From NCBI GenBank assembly GCA_021464415.1, contig CM038465.1:18631839-18695838 (forward strand): DNA of 64,000 nucleotides, given 5' to 3'. A model generated the notes under the pieces. The model made no database searches and was not told where the DNA came from. It saw only the letters and a program-made list of their open reading frames with translations. The stretch is from Lonicera japonica. Taxonomy: Eukaryota; Streptophyta; Magnoliopsida; Dipsacales; Caprifoliaceae. Of this stretch, positions 24,326 to 38,965 are shown piece by piece (position 1 is the first letter of the stretch; every line of letters starts with the position of its first letter). A program made the translations under genes and the position numbers.

Positions 24326-26672
24326 TGTAATAACTCGTGTTCCATTCTCAAGTTAATCCTTTTCTTAAGCCCAGTTAAGGCTTAATCTCTGTTAGGGCAT
24401 GAACTTTTGGTTTCGGCTGATCCAATACTTCTAGCATGTCATATTAGGTATATCTAGTTTATGGGAACAATCCTATTGTAATTCGGGTGGTCCGAATCAA
24501 AATTGAGATGTTAATCATGAGTTTTCACTTTACGCGATTTCTTAATTTTAGCCAACTTTGAGGTATCGTAACTTCTCCGTTCTTTGTCCGATTAAACTCT
24601 TGTTTGCTCCTATGTTTAGGCTTTGAAATAACCTACAACTTTTATGTTTTGACCGGAACCTAATTCATGCTTTTGGTGGGTCAAAACGATGTGCGAAGTA
24701 AGTAAGTCTTAAAATCTTATCATTCGACAGCGCTTCGGCAGAGAGCTGTCTTCGAAAAGTTTTTGAGAATTATCCATCCAAAATTTGGATAAAATTCCTC
24801 TTAGGAATCTATAGATCTTTGAATTACCTTTTCGCTGACATAAAGACACCACAATCGGAGTTTCGAGCGAAAAGTTATGACAAAAATACCAACAGTGCAC
24901 TTTTCACCCGGAGTAAGATCTATCTTACTAGTAAGATCGATCTTAGTCATTAGAAATTGTTAAGAAAATAGACCAGTGCACTTTTTACCCAAACTAAGAT
25001 CCATCTTACTCATTAGTACAAACCCATTTTGACTACTTCTGGCTCAATTTTAACACCTTAAACCCCAAAACTTAAACCATTTTCAAGCTACAAGCCTGAA
25101 GCATTCTAGAGAGAGATAGAGAGCAACTTTGAGAGGGATTTAAAGGGCTCTTCACCTACATCTCTTCACCACTCAAAACTAACATCAAACCAACACCAAA
25201 ACCACCCTTTCCATCACTATTCATCATCCCCTAGATCCTCTCTAACCTCCATGGCTAGGACTCAAAGGAAAAAATTGGAGATTTTGCGATTGGAGGGCTT
25301 AAAGATCGATTCAAGCTTCTAAACTTGAGGATTTATCTTCTTAGAGGTGGGAATCTAGTTCTGAAACTTAATTTTCAACTCATTATTACTTGATTATGAC
25401 TTTACCACTTGATTGTATAAAAACCTAACATGTGCAAAAGGGGATTTTGAATATATGAAGGTATTTTGCATTAACGATGGAATTGATGGTTCGGTTAGCC
25501 TTTATATACATTAAAACTCGTGCTTTAACAAGAGATTACAAATTGATTTCTCAATTTATACAAAAACCCACTTGAACCGATGAAAATGTTGACAATTCTT
25601 ACTAATATCTCTTCTAAATGGTTCAAGCAATGGTTTCTATGTTATGAAACAATTGTTTATGAGTTCTTAAGTTAGATGGAATGGCTTACATGAGACTTTC
25701 CCCATCGGTTGCACGTTGAAGTTATAATTGATTTATGATAATCATTGATGTGGTACAATTGTTTCTCATATAAGCCGATTGAAACAATTTTGTGATTATA
25801 TGATAGAACTACTCCATGATGATCTCGGGTTTGGTCTCTAACAATTGGGGTCGAAAGTTGGGACACAGTCTCTTAGGTGCAAGACCTAAAACCGTGCACA
25901 AAAACGAACAGGAGGCCCCGCTGCCGCGTGGATGGAAGGCCACGAAATGCAGACCCAGTTATACGCTTGGATAGTGTGGGATTACGGCTCGAGGTTTAAG
26001 AAGTGAAAATACGTAAAATGTGCCATAGTTTTCCATTTGAGAAGGGTGTACACTATACGTGGGGTTTTTTAAAAGAAAAAGTGTTTTTAAACATGAAGAG
26101 GTTTCTTTCTTTTCTACTATATACAAGAGTAACATATCTTATAATTTTACCATAAAGGATTTTCAAATATTATTTTTTACGTTTAATGCATTATATGATT
26201 CCCACTAAGTCCTTTTGACTCACCCCACCTCTTTTCCAAATAGTTCTTTCTGCAGGTTCCATTGGGGAAAGTGAAGAGGGATGACGCATCTCGTAAAGTG
26301 CCTCTATACTATTACCTTGTCGATGATCCTTCACGACAGAAGGATCATTGGTCGTAGAGTTTTGTAGGTGGTATATGTATTGTGCTATTGTCTGAGTATA
26401 TGTATTTTATGAGAATTGTATACATTATGGGAATTGTATTAGCTGTGAACTTGTACTTGGGACCTCGTTTGAGGCTAGTTGTTAGATTAGATATGGTTTC
26501 CTGAACATTTTAAATAGGTTGTATGGGATGGATGTTATTCTTGTTATTTAAGAATGCGAATTTTAAGTCCCTTACATGAATTTTGCACAGTTAACCCGCC
26601 GTCGGCGTACAACACCCCTAACGAATCGAGTCCCGGAGGAGAAATCCTCGTAACAAGATTTGGGGCATTACA
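24326..26672 (+). mobile_element. Solo LTR, left arm
   Basis: 2347 bp, from TGTAATAACTCG to GGGGCATTACA. Flanks are TAACT (24321-24325) and TAGCT (26673-26677), the 5-bp target duplication with one later change. There is no internal region, so it is the product of LTR-LTR recombination. Its start block (cccaaatcttgttacgagg on the complement) resembles the LTRs at 32778 and 18110, so all may belong to one broad family. Strand is inferred from that comparison. Confidence 0.88.
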
Positions 26673-27960
26673 TAGCTAGAGTATCTACTAACCAACATCG
26701 GCCTAGCTGTACATAACTTCAATCAATTACAAAACAAGATTAATGCAATTCTTGCTAGTAAGATCTATAATGCTACACAAAAACCATTGGAATTGAAACC
26801 TAATGAAGGATCGTAAACATCAACAACAATGACAATTATGAAATTGAAATTGAAAAAAAGGGGAAAATAAGACATTATAATTCAAAAGCTATTAGCAACA
26901 TCTTGTTAAATTCTTTTTTTGTTTTTCACTGCCTCAAGTGCCGCTCCTCAGCCTCCATTATTTTCAAAATTCAACATTAATTAACTGCAAATGAATCCTA
27001 AACCGATAAAAATAAACATATGCATGCACGTATTTTCTTACCCTCTTTCAAGATTCAATTTCAAATGCTAGCTAACCAACTAGCAGCAACTTTCATGTTA
27101 ACGGTAATAATCCGACATGCATAAAATAAAAACAAAAAAATATCAATTCTTTCATGTCAATGGTTACACATCCACCAAGTTATATATAAACTCTAAAGCA
27201 AAAAAGCATAAAGATAAAAAAGATGAAATAATGTTAACTTCCTAAACAAAATTGCATATGAAATTGAATAACAAAAAAATTTTAATAGGGAAAAGGAAAG
27301 AATTTAGAAAATTGAAGAATCATGGAGTTGCTAAAACTAAAACATCTTAATGATTTGTTTTAGTTGAAACACGACAACAACCAAAAGAAGAATCGCTATC
27401 AAGCGCATGGGAAAAACCTTCAAAGTTGAGCCCCCCACCATTTTTTGAAACACAATCCCAACAACAACAAAAAACAAAGCAAGTAATCTAACCTGCATGA
27501 ATTGTTCTAAAAAGCAAAACCTTTTTTTAATTTGGGTTCGAAAAAGATAAAAACATGCAAATCCATATAATAGTAAACTTAATCAACCCATTAATGATAA
27601 AAGGACTCCAAAGCATAAACCCTAGGTGTTATAACCGTAGAAACAAATGGATGGTGCAAGGCTACGAGGAAAAAGTGCAAAGACCAAGTTGCAGAGGAAG
27701 GAGAAATAAAAATGAATGATCTGTCCATTTAAACTACAAAACTGATTTTTCTTCTTAATAGAACTTCTCTCTTTATTGGAAGAGTCTGGCAGAGAACAAA
27801 GGCATAATGTTGTTCTCAACCATTTATATTTCTATGCAGCCTATCTAATTTGTGAAGACACCATTGTTGATGACAATAAAAAGGATAAAACTATAAAAAA
27901 GCACAAGAAACATATCAATGGAATAATTTTGAAAGGATAATTAGCTCAACTATGTCAAAC

Positions 27961-28086
27961 CTGAGCAAGTGACTAGTGAGCATTAGCATCAAGAGCTACC
28001 ACAGTTGCAACACTATTCAACGCTTTACAATGACCACACCAAGGTGCAAAGAACTCAACTAAAACTACCCCATTGGAATTTAAGAC
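27961..28086 (-). pseudogene. Captured protein disulfide isomerase exon, left arm
   Basis: A 126-bp exon bounded by a splice acceptor (ttgcag) and a donor (gtttga), encoding [20 protein letters not shown] and more. This is a thioredoxin-fold active site (CGHC) as in plant PDI-like 2-3/P5 proteins, which form disulfides in the ER. About a dozen residues usually found between the active site and VATV are missing. This copy also has a stop in place of Gln in the AHQSLAQ end. It is a transposon-captured fragment, not a gene. Confidence 0.8.
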
Positions 28087-30887
28087 CTGCAATTTTAGCA
28101 AAATATGTTAGAAATTCGTAAGCTTTTACGTCTTACTGAGAATTATAAATATACAGGAAACCAAGGGAAAAACAATGTATAGATTTAATTGAAGAGAAAC
28201 GTGTATTACTAGTTCAATTCTCCATAACCCCAATCAACCTCAACATTTACGGACTCCAATAGTGCTTGCAATGCATTTTTTTCCTCCTAAACACATAAAG
28301 AAATTAAAAGGTCAAAGAAAGGACTAACATAAATACAAGTGCATTAACGCATAGTGCCAATAAATGCATTTTTTACCTAGTCCCTCGTCCTTTATCCGGG
28401 CTTGGGTCCGGCAATGCCAAGAAGTTATCTTTGCATTGGTGGAGTTAAATAGGTTTTTGTTTCTTCAAGCACTAAGTAAGAAGTTATCCCAGAACTAAAT
28501 TAAAAATTATCCAAGCACAAATAAAAAGTATAATACTAGTTACCAAAATGTCCAAGCATAATTATAAAGTCCAATACATAAAGACTAAAATGCCCAAATA
28601 CTAAGTACCAAAATGTCCAAGTACAAACTTAAAGTATAAATAGTTGGTTTTGTTGAGACTCAATGATGAGAAAGGAAAGAAACTGAAGAGGTATAGTCCT
28701 CGACATAAAAAGAAGAGTTATGTTACGAGGCTAAATATACGGGGAGGGTAAGAGAAAGCCCCAGGAGATTGAAAAAAAAAACACCATTTTGTTGACCATC
28801 CAGTTGCCAACAGGTGGAGAATGAGTTATTTAGTTGTACAATGTATTTGGCGAGAGAGACCAGCGGGAATATTTGGGATTTTGTCGAGAGAACCAACGGG
28901 AATATTTGGGGATTTTGGCGAGAGAGACACAAGAGGGAGAATGAAAATTTGGAATGAGAATTTGGGAGATTTGGGGTTAAATTTCTTTTCTCATAAAAAA
29001 TCAAAATTTTAAAATATTATTAATAATTAAATTTATGTAGTAATGATTAGTACCCAATTTTGTCCGTTACTACCTAATTTTAGGATTGTCATTGAATTAA
29101 AAGTATATTCAAATTTGGTTAATTAAATGCAGCAACGATCTTATCTTATTTTGTAATGGACTACATATGTGGCATGCTAGTAACGGACTTTAACCGTTAC
29201 AAATAGAAAAAAATTTCCGTTACTAATTCCCTGCTTTGGTTTAGTGAACCCTACATAGGCCTAAAATAAAATTATCAAAATATGTGAACAATTACATTTT
29301 ATTTTTGTAAAATTACATTTTTTATAATTACTTATAAAAATAAATTGTTTTATTTGAGTTCGCAATTCTTAAAGGCTCGTTTGATTACATAAATTATCTA
29401 ATTTTTGTATTTGTTCAATTTAAATTGATGGATTCTAAATATTAACAGTTATAAAAGATAATTCAATTCTAATTTACAATGTTCGGGAGGTGTGAATGAG
29501 AAATCCAAAAAGTTAAAATAAGAACATGCTCTACTTTTTAAAATTTTGTGCAGCTCATCAACAACACTTGTGGATCTCTTTAAAATATATATTTGAATTG
29601 AGCTCCCTTATTCTAAAATTTGACAATTTTAAGTTAAAATGAATCAACTTGAATTTTCATATAGTAACAATGAAAATTTGCTCAACTACGTTAGTGCATG
29701 AGTTCAAACCCCTGCTTGGAAGCTACTCGTAATACCATGGCACTTCACCTAAGCCGAATTATTATATTTATAAGCTGTTTAATATTAACAACCAAACACA
29801 TATCTATACTAGTTAAATTATTATAATACCCTTCATATGTAACAAAATAAATAAAACTTGTCTTGCTAAGGGATTTTGAACCCGTGACTTAATTTACAAA
29901 TAATAAAAATATGTACATTTTTAAGTTACCCCCTATTATTAATACGAAATTAGACTTATCGTGTATTTTACTAATTCTTTGATTTAACCCCTTAAAAATT
30001 AAAGGACCATTCACTCCGTCAAAAACTTTGTTGCTATGACCATTTTGTACCTTGTCTTTTCCATTGGAACCATTCATATACTTCTAAAAACACCTTAACT
30101 TTCTCTCCCTAAACCTACAACAAATCCTCTCTCTCAAAAACTCAAATCACCAAAATCAAATAAAACTCCTCTCATCCAAATAAAAAATCCATTAACAAAA
30201 AAAATTATCACCGTAATCAAATACACTTCTCTCCTCCTCCGTTCTAAAAAAATAGATATTCGTTAACAAATAATTCAATCACTCTAATCAAATACAGTTC
30301 CTCTCTTTTCATCCTCCAATCCAAATAAGAAACCCATTAACATGTATTTTTTTTTAAATAGAATTAAGGAATGTTTAATTATTTACCTTAACCTTACCAA
30401 CAAAGGAAAACCTCCATCCATCATCATAAGTCGACCCATTAACCTCAAGATAAGAGTGGAAGTTGCTATAACCGGACCAACCCCTCTCCTCCTATTAACA
30501 AGTTATAAGTAAGATGTGTTTAATTGATCTTTTTAATGTAAAAACTCATTAAAATTGGGAACTTCATTTGTCTAATCTACAAAGCCACCACCCCCACCGT
30601 CGACCTCACTGCCACTGAGGATTTCATTTGGGGTGCTGGTAAAAGCACCCTACAAATTCAATTTAAACACCCATTTTTTAGGCACCCATATTTTAAATGT
30701 AAATTTGTAAAAGCACACATATAGTTTAAGCACTCTAATGATAAACACATCTTAAAACAAAACATTACATTTGGTCACTAAATTCCGTCACTAAAAATTA
30801 ATCTTTTTTCAAAATTTATAGTTGAACACAAAAATGTCACTAGAATTATTAAATTTTATACTTGATTTTTATCTCATTTTTGTCTCA
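28087..30887. other. Non-coding part of the left arm
   Basis: Mirror of 43848-46647. It has a conserved exon-like block at about 28209-28290 whose plus-strand mirror at 46449 is described separately. No other coding region is supportable. Confidence 0.5.
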
Positions 30888-32777
30888 CAATTATTTTCAA
30901 TAAAACTCGAACTAACAATTATTTTTATCTCATTTTTTTCTCCCAAAATGTAATTATTATTTAAAATCACTAACAACTAAATATCAAAGTATTAGGGGTG
31001 TTCGTCGATTCCAATCCGGTGGTTTTTAAACCATTCGCATCTAATATGATTTGATGTTGGTTTTGAAATTTAATATGTAATACAAATCAAAATGTCTGGC
31101 AATCCATTCTAATCCAAATAGACTGGTTTTCAAACATATCCTATTTAATACTAAAATTTTGAAAATCAAATATCAAAAAATTGAATCTAAAAAAAATAAA
31201 AAAATTAATGAAGCACCATTTATCTAATAGACTAATACTAAAAAAAAAAGGAGAAGTGCAATTCAATTCTACTATTAAAAATCCACCATAATACTTGACT
31301 AAATAGCAAAATGCACCATCAAATCATATTTAAAGAAAAAACTAAAAAAATTAACATATTAAATGTCGAAATATCCACGAAACTCATCTTTCAAGTGCAT
31401 AAAGTTCTTCTCAAATGTTCACAATTTTAACTTGGTTCAAAATCCTTTAAGAAGTCATCATTTGAAGCTTATAATATGCATATGAGAAAAGTAAATATGT
31501 TAAATATAATATAACTAATTAATTACAAAAATAAGATGAAATACACAAGAATTGACAAAATCGGAGTTAACCGTAAATGTTAACATTGTTCATATTTTAA
31601 TATATAAACCTAAAATTAAATGTACCTTATGGGCAAGTAACGCGCACTTCCCAATCGTCACACTTGGTCTTTATCAAAGGTTCCCATCCAGCTGCATCTT
31701 TTGACCTGAGGTAGCCCCACCATGGTACAATCTTTGGAATTGGTGCATCATGCTTCAAAATTGCCTTCATGAAGTGAAACTCATCGTATAATACAATATG
31801 AATAATTTGGATGTTAGCCGGTGGTCCAAGCCTCAACGGTAAGTAGGTAAAAGACTGTAAGGGTGATAGAGCACAAATAACACAATTAAATGCAGTGGCA
31901 AATAAAGGCCCCATTTCACGAAACTGCATATAATATATCCTTTTACAACCATGTTGATTGAAGAAATCTAGTCTCCTCTCTAATTCTTTGTAACGTTTTT
32001 CACCACCCAATTGATATTTGTATAGCTCTTTATATTCCCTTAATTCTGTTAACATAGCAGTCCTAACTTCTTTCCACCCAGCCTCCTTATTCTTACCCAA
32101 TAACTCGGTGCAAGCTTTGAATCCACAATGACCATCAGGTGCAACGTCTTCCAATGCAAAGATAACATGCTCTTTAATATTTGGATTAAAGAGAGCTAAA
32201 ACATGGTTAATAAACCCCTCATCATTTAAATCAATCAATCCTGACTTCGTTTGCTTGGATTGTTTTTTCAGAATTTTCTTATGAACTGATTGAAGGTGGT
32301 TAATTAACTTATCTTTATTTAAATCGGTCAATGCTGGCTTCTTTCTCTTAGGTTGTTTCTTCAGAGTTTTATTCTGAATTCATTCAAGGTCTTCGATGGT
32401 CTTCGCATATTCAAACCCTGAATAGTCCCTTTTAGTGCTATAAGTTGCCGCTCTTTGTCTTTTTGTCAATTTTTGTGGTCGCCCTTTCGAAACAGCTGCA
32501 GCCAAAGGTTCATTCAATCATGTTGTTTCTGGATTAGCAAGCTCTCTTATTTTCTTTATTAAAATCCTACGTTGTTCATCATTACATTCTTGGAATCTCT
32601 TTATCAACCTTTTAATTTCCAAGGAGCCATCGAGTTCATTCTGATTTTCTTCTGTTGGCACGATCGAGAGTTTTGACCAGTGAGAGTCGCATGATAATAA
32701 AGGGATAGCCCTATTCTAGCCACTAAAATCAATGATTTCATGTGCACATGGAAGACCATGAGTTACACGCAGGATAC

Positions 32778-35383
32778 TGTGACGCCCCGAAATCCCGTTT
32801 AGAGGATTTCACCTCCGGGACTCGGTTAGCCACGGAGTCGTACGCGACGACGGGCATGAAATAGTAAAACTTAGAATTTTATATCAAAAACATATTCATG
32901 TAAAAATCAATTTATAAGAAAAATCTGGCATGTGGAGTCTATACTATAGATAAAACCATTTCCTGTCAAGTAACATATGTTTAACTTAAAATAATATCTC
33001 CACACCTTTCAACATCTTGTTAAATAAAAGGCACAGTACATTACCACGTGATCCCTTTAACGGGGTTCCAATCTCATACAAATACTTTACATATAAGGCT
33101 TAAGAGTTTAACACAATACAATATGTATACTTAAACAAAGAAGGGATAAGTCGTTTCCCACGACTTTGGTAATCCAATCTTCAGAGCTATCTAGACTCAA
33201 TGGCGCACCATTCCCCGGGTAATACCTGCAAAACCTGGTTTGGAAAATGGGAGTGAGCTAAACGGGCTCATTGGGAACTATAAGGGTTCGTATAAGAAAA
33301 TAGGTTAGAAATCATGCATGCCATGCAATGCAATTTAATGAAAATAGTTTATGTGCTGCTTCTTTGTAATAAGTCGCCTCAGCGTAAAATACATTCCTTT
33401 TTGTATATACAAATATAAGTATATATACATATATAATACATTTACGAAGCAGCCTATGCAAGGAAAACCTTTCGTGTAATATGTATATATAATGTTCCCA
33501 ACCCAAAGCATAAGAAAAGCAATATATATATATACATCGTCATACAGTATATGCCACAACACCGCGACTAGATCTATCACATCAATCACATATATCAAAC
33601 TCACGTCTAGGATTTTCATAAATCTACTGTGCACAGAGATAGCCGGCAACTCGGTTTCTTCTGCCCAAGGCATGGACCACCTACCAGGTCCACCTAGACG
33701 TTACCTCACGCAGCCACACAGGCATACGCTACCTCACGCCGCCATAAAGGCGCACGCTACAATAATACTCACGTAGCCACCAAGGCTATACGCTACCAGT
33801 AATCACCATCTATCTAGTACGAACGGCGTGGCCATCCGATGTAAAATCACAATAATCATCTCATCGAATCAATGAAATCACAAGAATCTAGAATCCAACA
33901 TATATAGATATGAATATACATGCATTCCATATGTATTCCTAAAACTTGTATATATGAATATATCCATTCATGTTATGGGTACTTATACACTTTGTAAAAC
34001 ACGTAGTGTTATTGTTGTTGAGGTTATACAAGATTCGCCAAGTCCGTCAATTAATAAAGGAAACCAGAAAAATCCTTAGTTTGGGAGGTTTCGCATGTTT
34101 TCATCAATTTGGCCCCAAGCCAAGTCTAATACAAGAAAACAATGTATACGAGTTCCCAATTAGCCTCCCAATATGATTTAAATACTTCATTTATTCAAAA
34201 CATATATATGTATTTGACCAGCATACTTACGGACTAGCTAGGTAAGTAGAAAATCTCAGAAAGATGGTTTATAACTTAAAACACTGCAACAATACCACTA
34301 ATATATGTAGCTTTATCCAAAATATACTTTAAACCCCATATATGACATCATATATAAGCGTATCAAAGCTTAGCGTATATATTCATATGCGTACTTGAAG
34401 GTTATATACCAAACTTTCTCACAAATCACTTAAAATTAGGACTTTTTGTCTAAAATAGTTATTGATGTCATATATGATGTAAATCTATCAAAAATACCCA
34501 AAGAAATTGACCCAAGCCCCATGCATATGCAACTTTGAGTAGAAAACCTAGGTTTAGTTTGATTTGGTGTGAATATGTTATAATAAGTTGAAAAGAAGTT
34601 TAAATACTATTGTTCCCACCTTAAGAGGGTCAATCCCTCGAAGTATTGCGGAAGAATCGAGCCGAAACCGCGTAGATGCGAAAATCCCCAATTTGAGCGC
34701 CAAAACCCTGGCCATGGAGGATTTGGATGAAGAAGGAGATGAAGATGATGATGGAGGTGATGATGATGATGATGATTTGGTGGGGAATAATACACATAGA
34801 TTTATCTCACAATATCCCCTCAAACCACTCCTCACTTCTCTCTCTAAGGCTCTCCAATGGTGGGCTGAAATGAGGATGAAAGGAGAAGAAGAAATATAAA
34901 AAAAACCTGTCCATCACGATGTAGTCGACTCCCTACTGTTCATGGAGTCGACTCCATGGCTTAATTTCTGCCTCCTTCAGTTTTTGGTCAACAACTCGAC
35001 TTCGGACGCACTTTTGGGCATCAAGGAGTTAGAATTTGGTCTCTTCCGAAACACAAACGTTGTAGAGGGGATTAATATGAAGATGTGGCCGAAAACGGGG
35101 ACTCATATGGAGTTCGGATGAAGAAGTTATGGTCTTCCAAAGTTGGGTAAAAATCATTAATCGCGTAGGATCGAAACTTGTGATTTTCGACCCGATTTTC
35201 GTCCGAGCCACCCGAGACAACTTATGGTCATTATAATACACTTATATATGTTAATATAACTTGTTGGAAGTTTCCAAACCATTCCAACCTTTCCGGAACT
35301 CAATTTGGCTACCCGGAGCCAAATTCAGCCTTATACGCGATACGGGCCGCGATTTGCAAGAGATAAGGAAACTGGGTGTTACA
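32778..35383 (-). repeat. LARD-like element 3' LTR
   Basis: Left LTR. It contains a GAT run of about 6 units near 34757-34776, and the block GGGAGTGAGC...GGGCTCATTGG near 33250. Confidence 0.93.
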
Positions 35384-38300
35384 ATCTTCCCTCCTTAATA
35401 ATTTTCGTCCTCGAAATTCCTATAGGATTGTATTCCTGAATTCCCATATATTTGGCCTTCCTTAACAGAGAAGACCACAATATCCAATGAAGAAAGATTC
35501 TGAACTCAAGGATCAGAATAAGAGAAATAACCTTACCAAATGATAAGGAAAAGAAGCCACATAACTAAAGTTATTCAAGTCATTCTCTTTCACAAGCCAC
35601 AACCTCTATAAGGGTTTTAATGGAAAGAGGCATTAACCAAACACGAAGGCTTTTTACCAGCCGATATACATAAACGAAGTAGCGGATGATAGAACTTCCA
35701 TTCTATAACCTCTTTCTCTCATCCATTTATCAAGAAAATCAACAATCTTGTCTTCGCCAACCCAATTTCTAATCACCATGTTCTTCAACTTGATATAGGC
35801 ATTGCACTCAGTATCCACCTCTTAATGGCTTTAAAAGTTTCTAACTCAAGAAACTTGGGATGCTCATATCAAAATATGGGGTGATTGAAGTTCCATCTAG
35901 GGTTATCCTCAAACAGATCCTTAAGTGACACTATGTTTCAGATATGGAAGGGTTTTCAGTGTCTTATTTCTCACGGAAAGGAACCATCCCCAAGGAATCA
36001 AAGAATGACTGAAGGATCCAAAATGAAGTGTCAGGTCTACTTTACGGTATATCGATAGCTTGAATTCAATTTCCACATACTCGGGAGAAAATAGTATAAG
36101 CCAATTTCCCAAAAGTTAAATAAAAGCAATTCTCAATTCGGTTGTGATAACTATAGTGTTATCTAGTCCGTAGATAAATAGCTCCACAAAAGTTTAGTGA
36201 CACCGGACCAAAATCGTTACCGTTTGATTAAGGAAACCAAATTCCGTACCCTACTTGAAATTTTGAAATGGATTCCAATTCCACCCAATCAGAACAAGAA
36301 GACGGGTAAAAATGCATGGATCGATTTCCAAAAATGAATCAGAATAACTCACATAATTTAGACTTAAAATTTTTGAGAGGTCGTTTCAAAACACAAGCGG
36401 TAGTTATACTAATGAATGCATTCCTTTCTCCAAACATCTTCTCTTAGATTAGACAAATTCCTGAACTAAGAATGAAATTTCAATGAATGTCGCGTAAACT
36501 TCAGGCTATGAAGATAGGTTCGCCAAGAGTGTATGAAGTCCTCTCTACTGAATACATGATCCCAACTGTTCCACTAGTAATCCAAGAGGTGGAGTATCGC
36601 AACTCATAGTCATGAATCAACTGACATGGTATGAATACCGTATATTCGAACTGTAAGGATTTCCTACTAATGCATCTGTCATGCATAGCATTTCCAATAA
36701 AAGAAATTTATAGGATCTTACCTTGTCTTCCCCTTAACAAGCAATAAACACATATCTCTGGAAAATCTGTTGGGGATTCCACTATACAAAGAGCAAAAGT
36801 GATACACGAATAATATGCTAGCATGATCTTAGGAGAGTCCATACTCCTTCAAAGGATGTAACTCATACCCAATAGAATAATTCAGACTGTCCTCCCCCGA
36901 GCCAGAACAAACTTCGACCTAAAAATAAAAGGAAGAGAAATGATAGTGCGAACAAGGTCTATCTATCAAGATTAAGTCTCGTCTCCCCTCCTTAAAAAGG
37001 TTTGCCCGATGTCAATGAGGCTTAAATCTGGAGTACGGTTTTAAATCCCAAGCTATCATCAAGAGGGGAATAGAAAAGTCTCAAATTTAAGATGCTTACC
37101 TCACCATCATCTGGATTCTTGAAATGGAGTAGGAGAAATTCTTGCTAGGACATTAATCTCGAACTTAAGGTAGGATCTTCCGTTCCAGACTTCTCCTTGG
37201 GTGAAAATTTGTTCTACAACTAGCGTACACTTCACTATAGTAAGATATCCACGTAGGATGGTATGGACGATTTCTTAAAAGTGCTCATCTCACCGAGGCT
37301 AACTCGATAATGAGTCAAGCAATGGTACACCTTGTGTCTCAAAGGTACTGCACCTTTTTAGCATGAGGAGAGTTTAAAAACTGAGTTCACTAATTTGTCT
37401 TTGATATTTCATCATGCTATTATTGAGCAATTCGAACCAATCTCCTCTATCAGGGAAAATGAAATCATAATCAACTTGAATGTGTACCCAAAACTCCACT
37501 TGAAAACAACAAAGGAAATGAAATAGAAGAGTATAGAGTTCTACTAAGGGTTCCATTCTCTTTCGCCACCAGATATAACCATTAAACAAACACTCTCCTT
37601 CAAGATTTACCAAGGGAGTTCACTTCTAGTCCCTTTACAAACCAAATTCTCAAAGTCCCAATGCAGTATACTTAACAAAGGTAAAAGGCTTACAAAGAAA
37701 TAGTCACCCTAGCCTCAATTCAACAAGTCCACAAGCTTTCGCTGCGTTACTCTGATAGGTCCCCCTAATGAAAATGAAAAAGAATTGTGCTTCAGGCGAA
37801 TTCGTTGTGGGTTCCTTATCGTGAAGGAAGAATAGGATCGCAGCTAATAAAGGTGAGATGGCTTGTAGATACCGTTTGAAAACTTATCCCCCGTCACTTT
37901 AGGGAACAAGGCATAATACAGATACACTAGATATAGGGGTCATTGAATGGTTCTCATTCCTAATTAAATTTACTTGACTAACCAAATGAGAACTTGAGTT
38001 CAAAATAAGCATATTCTATGCCTTTCTCTAGACAAGAACACCTTCAACCGCCCATTCTCGAAAGAAAATCTATATAAGTCTCTCTTATTATGGCCATGTA
38101 CCTCTCATTCCAAGAAATAACACAGCTACAAGCACTTACAAGGTGTCGGCGTCCATAAGGAAGTCCAATCACCCATCCACATCAGATCTCTGCACGATTG
38201 ATGGGATATATACATATGCATGACCATACTTGATCACTCTCATTTATTCCATATGGATTTCCAAGAAAATTTGCTCACCATACCACCATAAAAAGTCATC

Positions 38301-38965
38301 TTGCCAAAGAGATCTCGCAAGCCAAATGATTTCTAGAACAATATAAAAGTTTACTCATAGCAAGGTAGTCAATCTGAATATAATCCACATATTCCCCCTC
38401 TCGTAACTAGACTTACAAGTTCGAACGCGGTCGTGTAGATATAGAGGAACGATCATCCACGTAATAGGTTCACCCCTCAAGAAAATCGAAGAAGAAGCAA
38501 TGGGGCAAACACGGGGAATAGGATTTTAGCAGCCACTCTCCTACGAGTATGCCATGTTCTAACCTCAGTCAGCAGTAGTGGACTGGTGGTTTATCAGATA
38601 GTAAACCGTTGGCCGGCGGATGACTATGACATAAACCATCAGTCGCCTTTTGCTCACTTAGTGGCAGAACTAATCCTGAACACAAATCTCATATGTAAAC
38701 AGGTGATATAGGAGCCAATGGCAGAAATAATTTACGAAAGAGGCCAAAAGAATTAATCAAGAACTTTGTGAATTGATGCAGCCAAGATAAGCCACATCTC
38801 CTTTCATAATTCTCCCATTTTCCAAATATCCTAACGGTAGAATCCTATCGCAAGAGAATGTATATCGACCTTCCGAGGAATACTATAACTGCTCGCACCA
38901 CTAATCTCGGATCTACCCATGAATCCCCCGAGGAAAACGTCAAACCTATAGCTCTGATACCAACT
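35384..38965 (-). other. Interior of the LARD-like element, non-coding
   Basis: Bounded by the purine tract complement atcttccctcctta at 35384 and the primer-binding site complement gctctgatacca at 38951. I find no gag, protease, polymerase or integrase motif in six frames; the longest open frames are about 80 codons without features. Confidence 0.8.
38951..38962 (-). other. Primer-binding site of the LARD-like element
   Basis: The minus strand reads TGGTATCAGAGC, matching the 3' end of initiator-Met tRNA, with 3 bases between it and the 5' LTR. Confidence 0.92.

Larger units (their letters stand above)
23950..29238. mobile_element. DNA-transposon-like segment with GTAACGG sub-terminal repeats, left arm
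   Basis: Both edges are rich in TAACGGTT/AACCGTTA: 23950-24230 on one side and 29030-29238 on the other. Inside lie the solo LTR (a later insertion) and the captured PDI exon. Without the LTR the segment is about 2.9 kb. Clustered sub-terminal repeats plus a captured exon suggest a non-autonomous DNA transposon, but exact termini and a target duplication were not resolved. Confidence 0.45.
23147..30887 (+). repeat. Left arm of a 7.7-kb inverted duplication
   Basis: The reverse complement of 43848-51579. The same series of elements appears in mirror order: foldback element, TRIM LTRs, solo LTR, PDI exon, and an outer segment ending tttttgtctca at 30887. Similarity is high but not perfect; many single-base differences are visible. 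The outer edge (cgtacatcg at 23147) and inner edge (30887) are sharp. Confidence 0.92.

Noticed and set aside
34588..34899. Acidic Asp-rich frames around the GAT runs (also 40773-41072) as proteins
   Set aside because: Produced by the microsatellite inside LTRs; no domain and no independent support.
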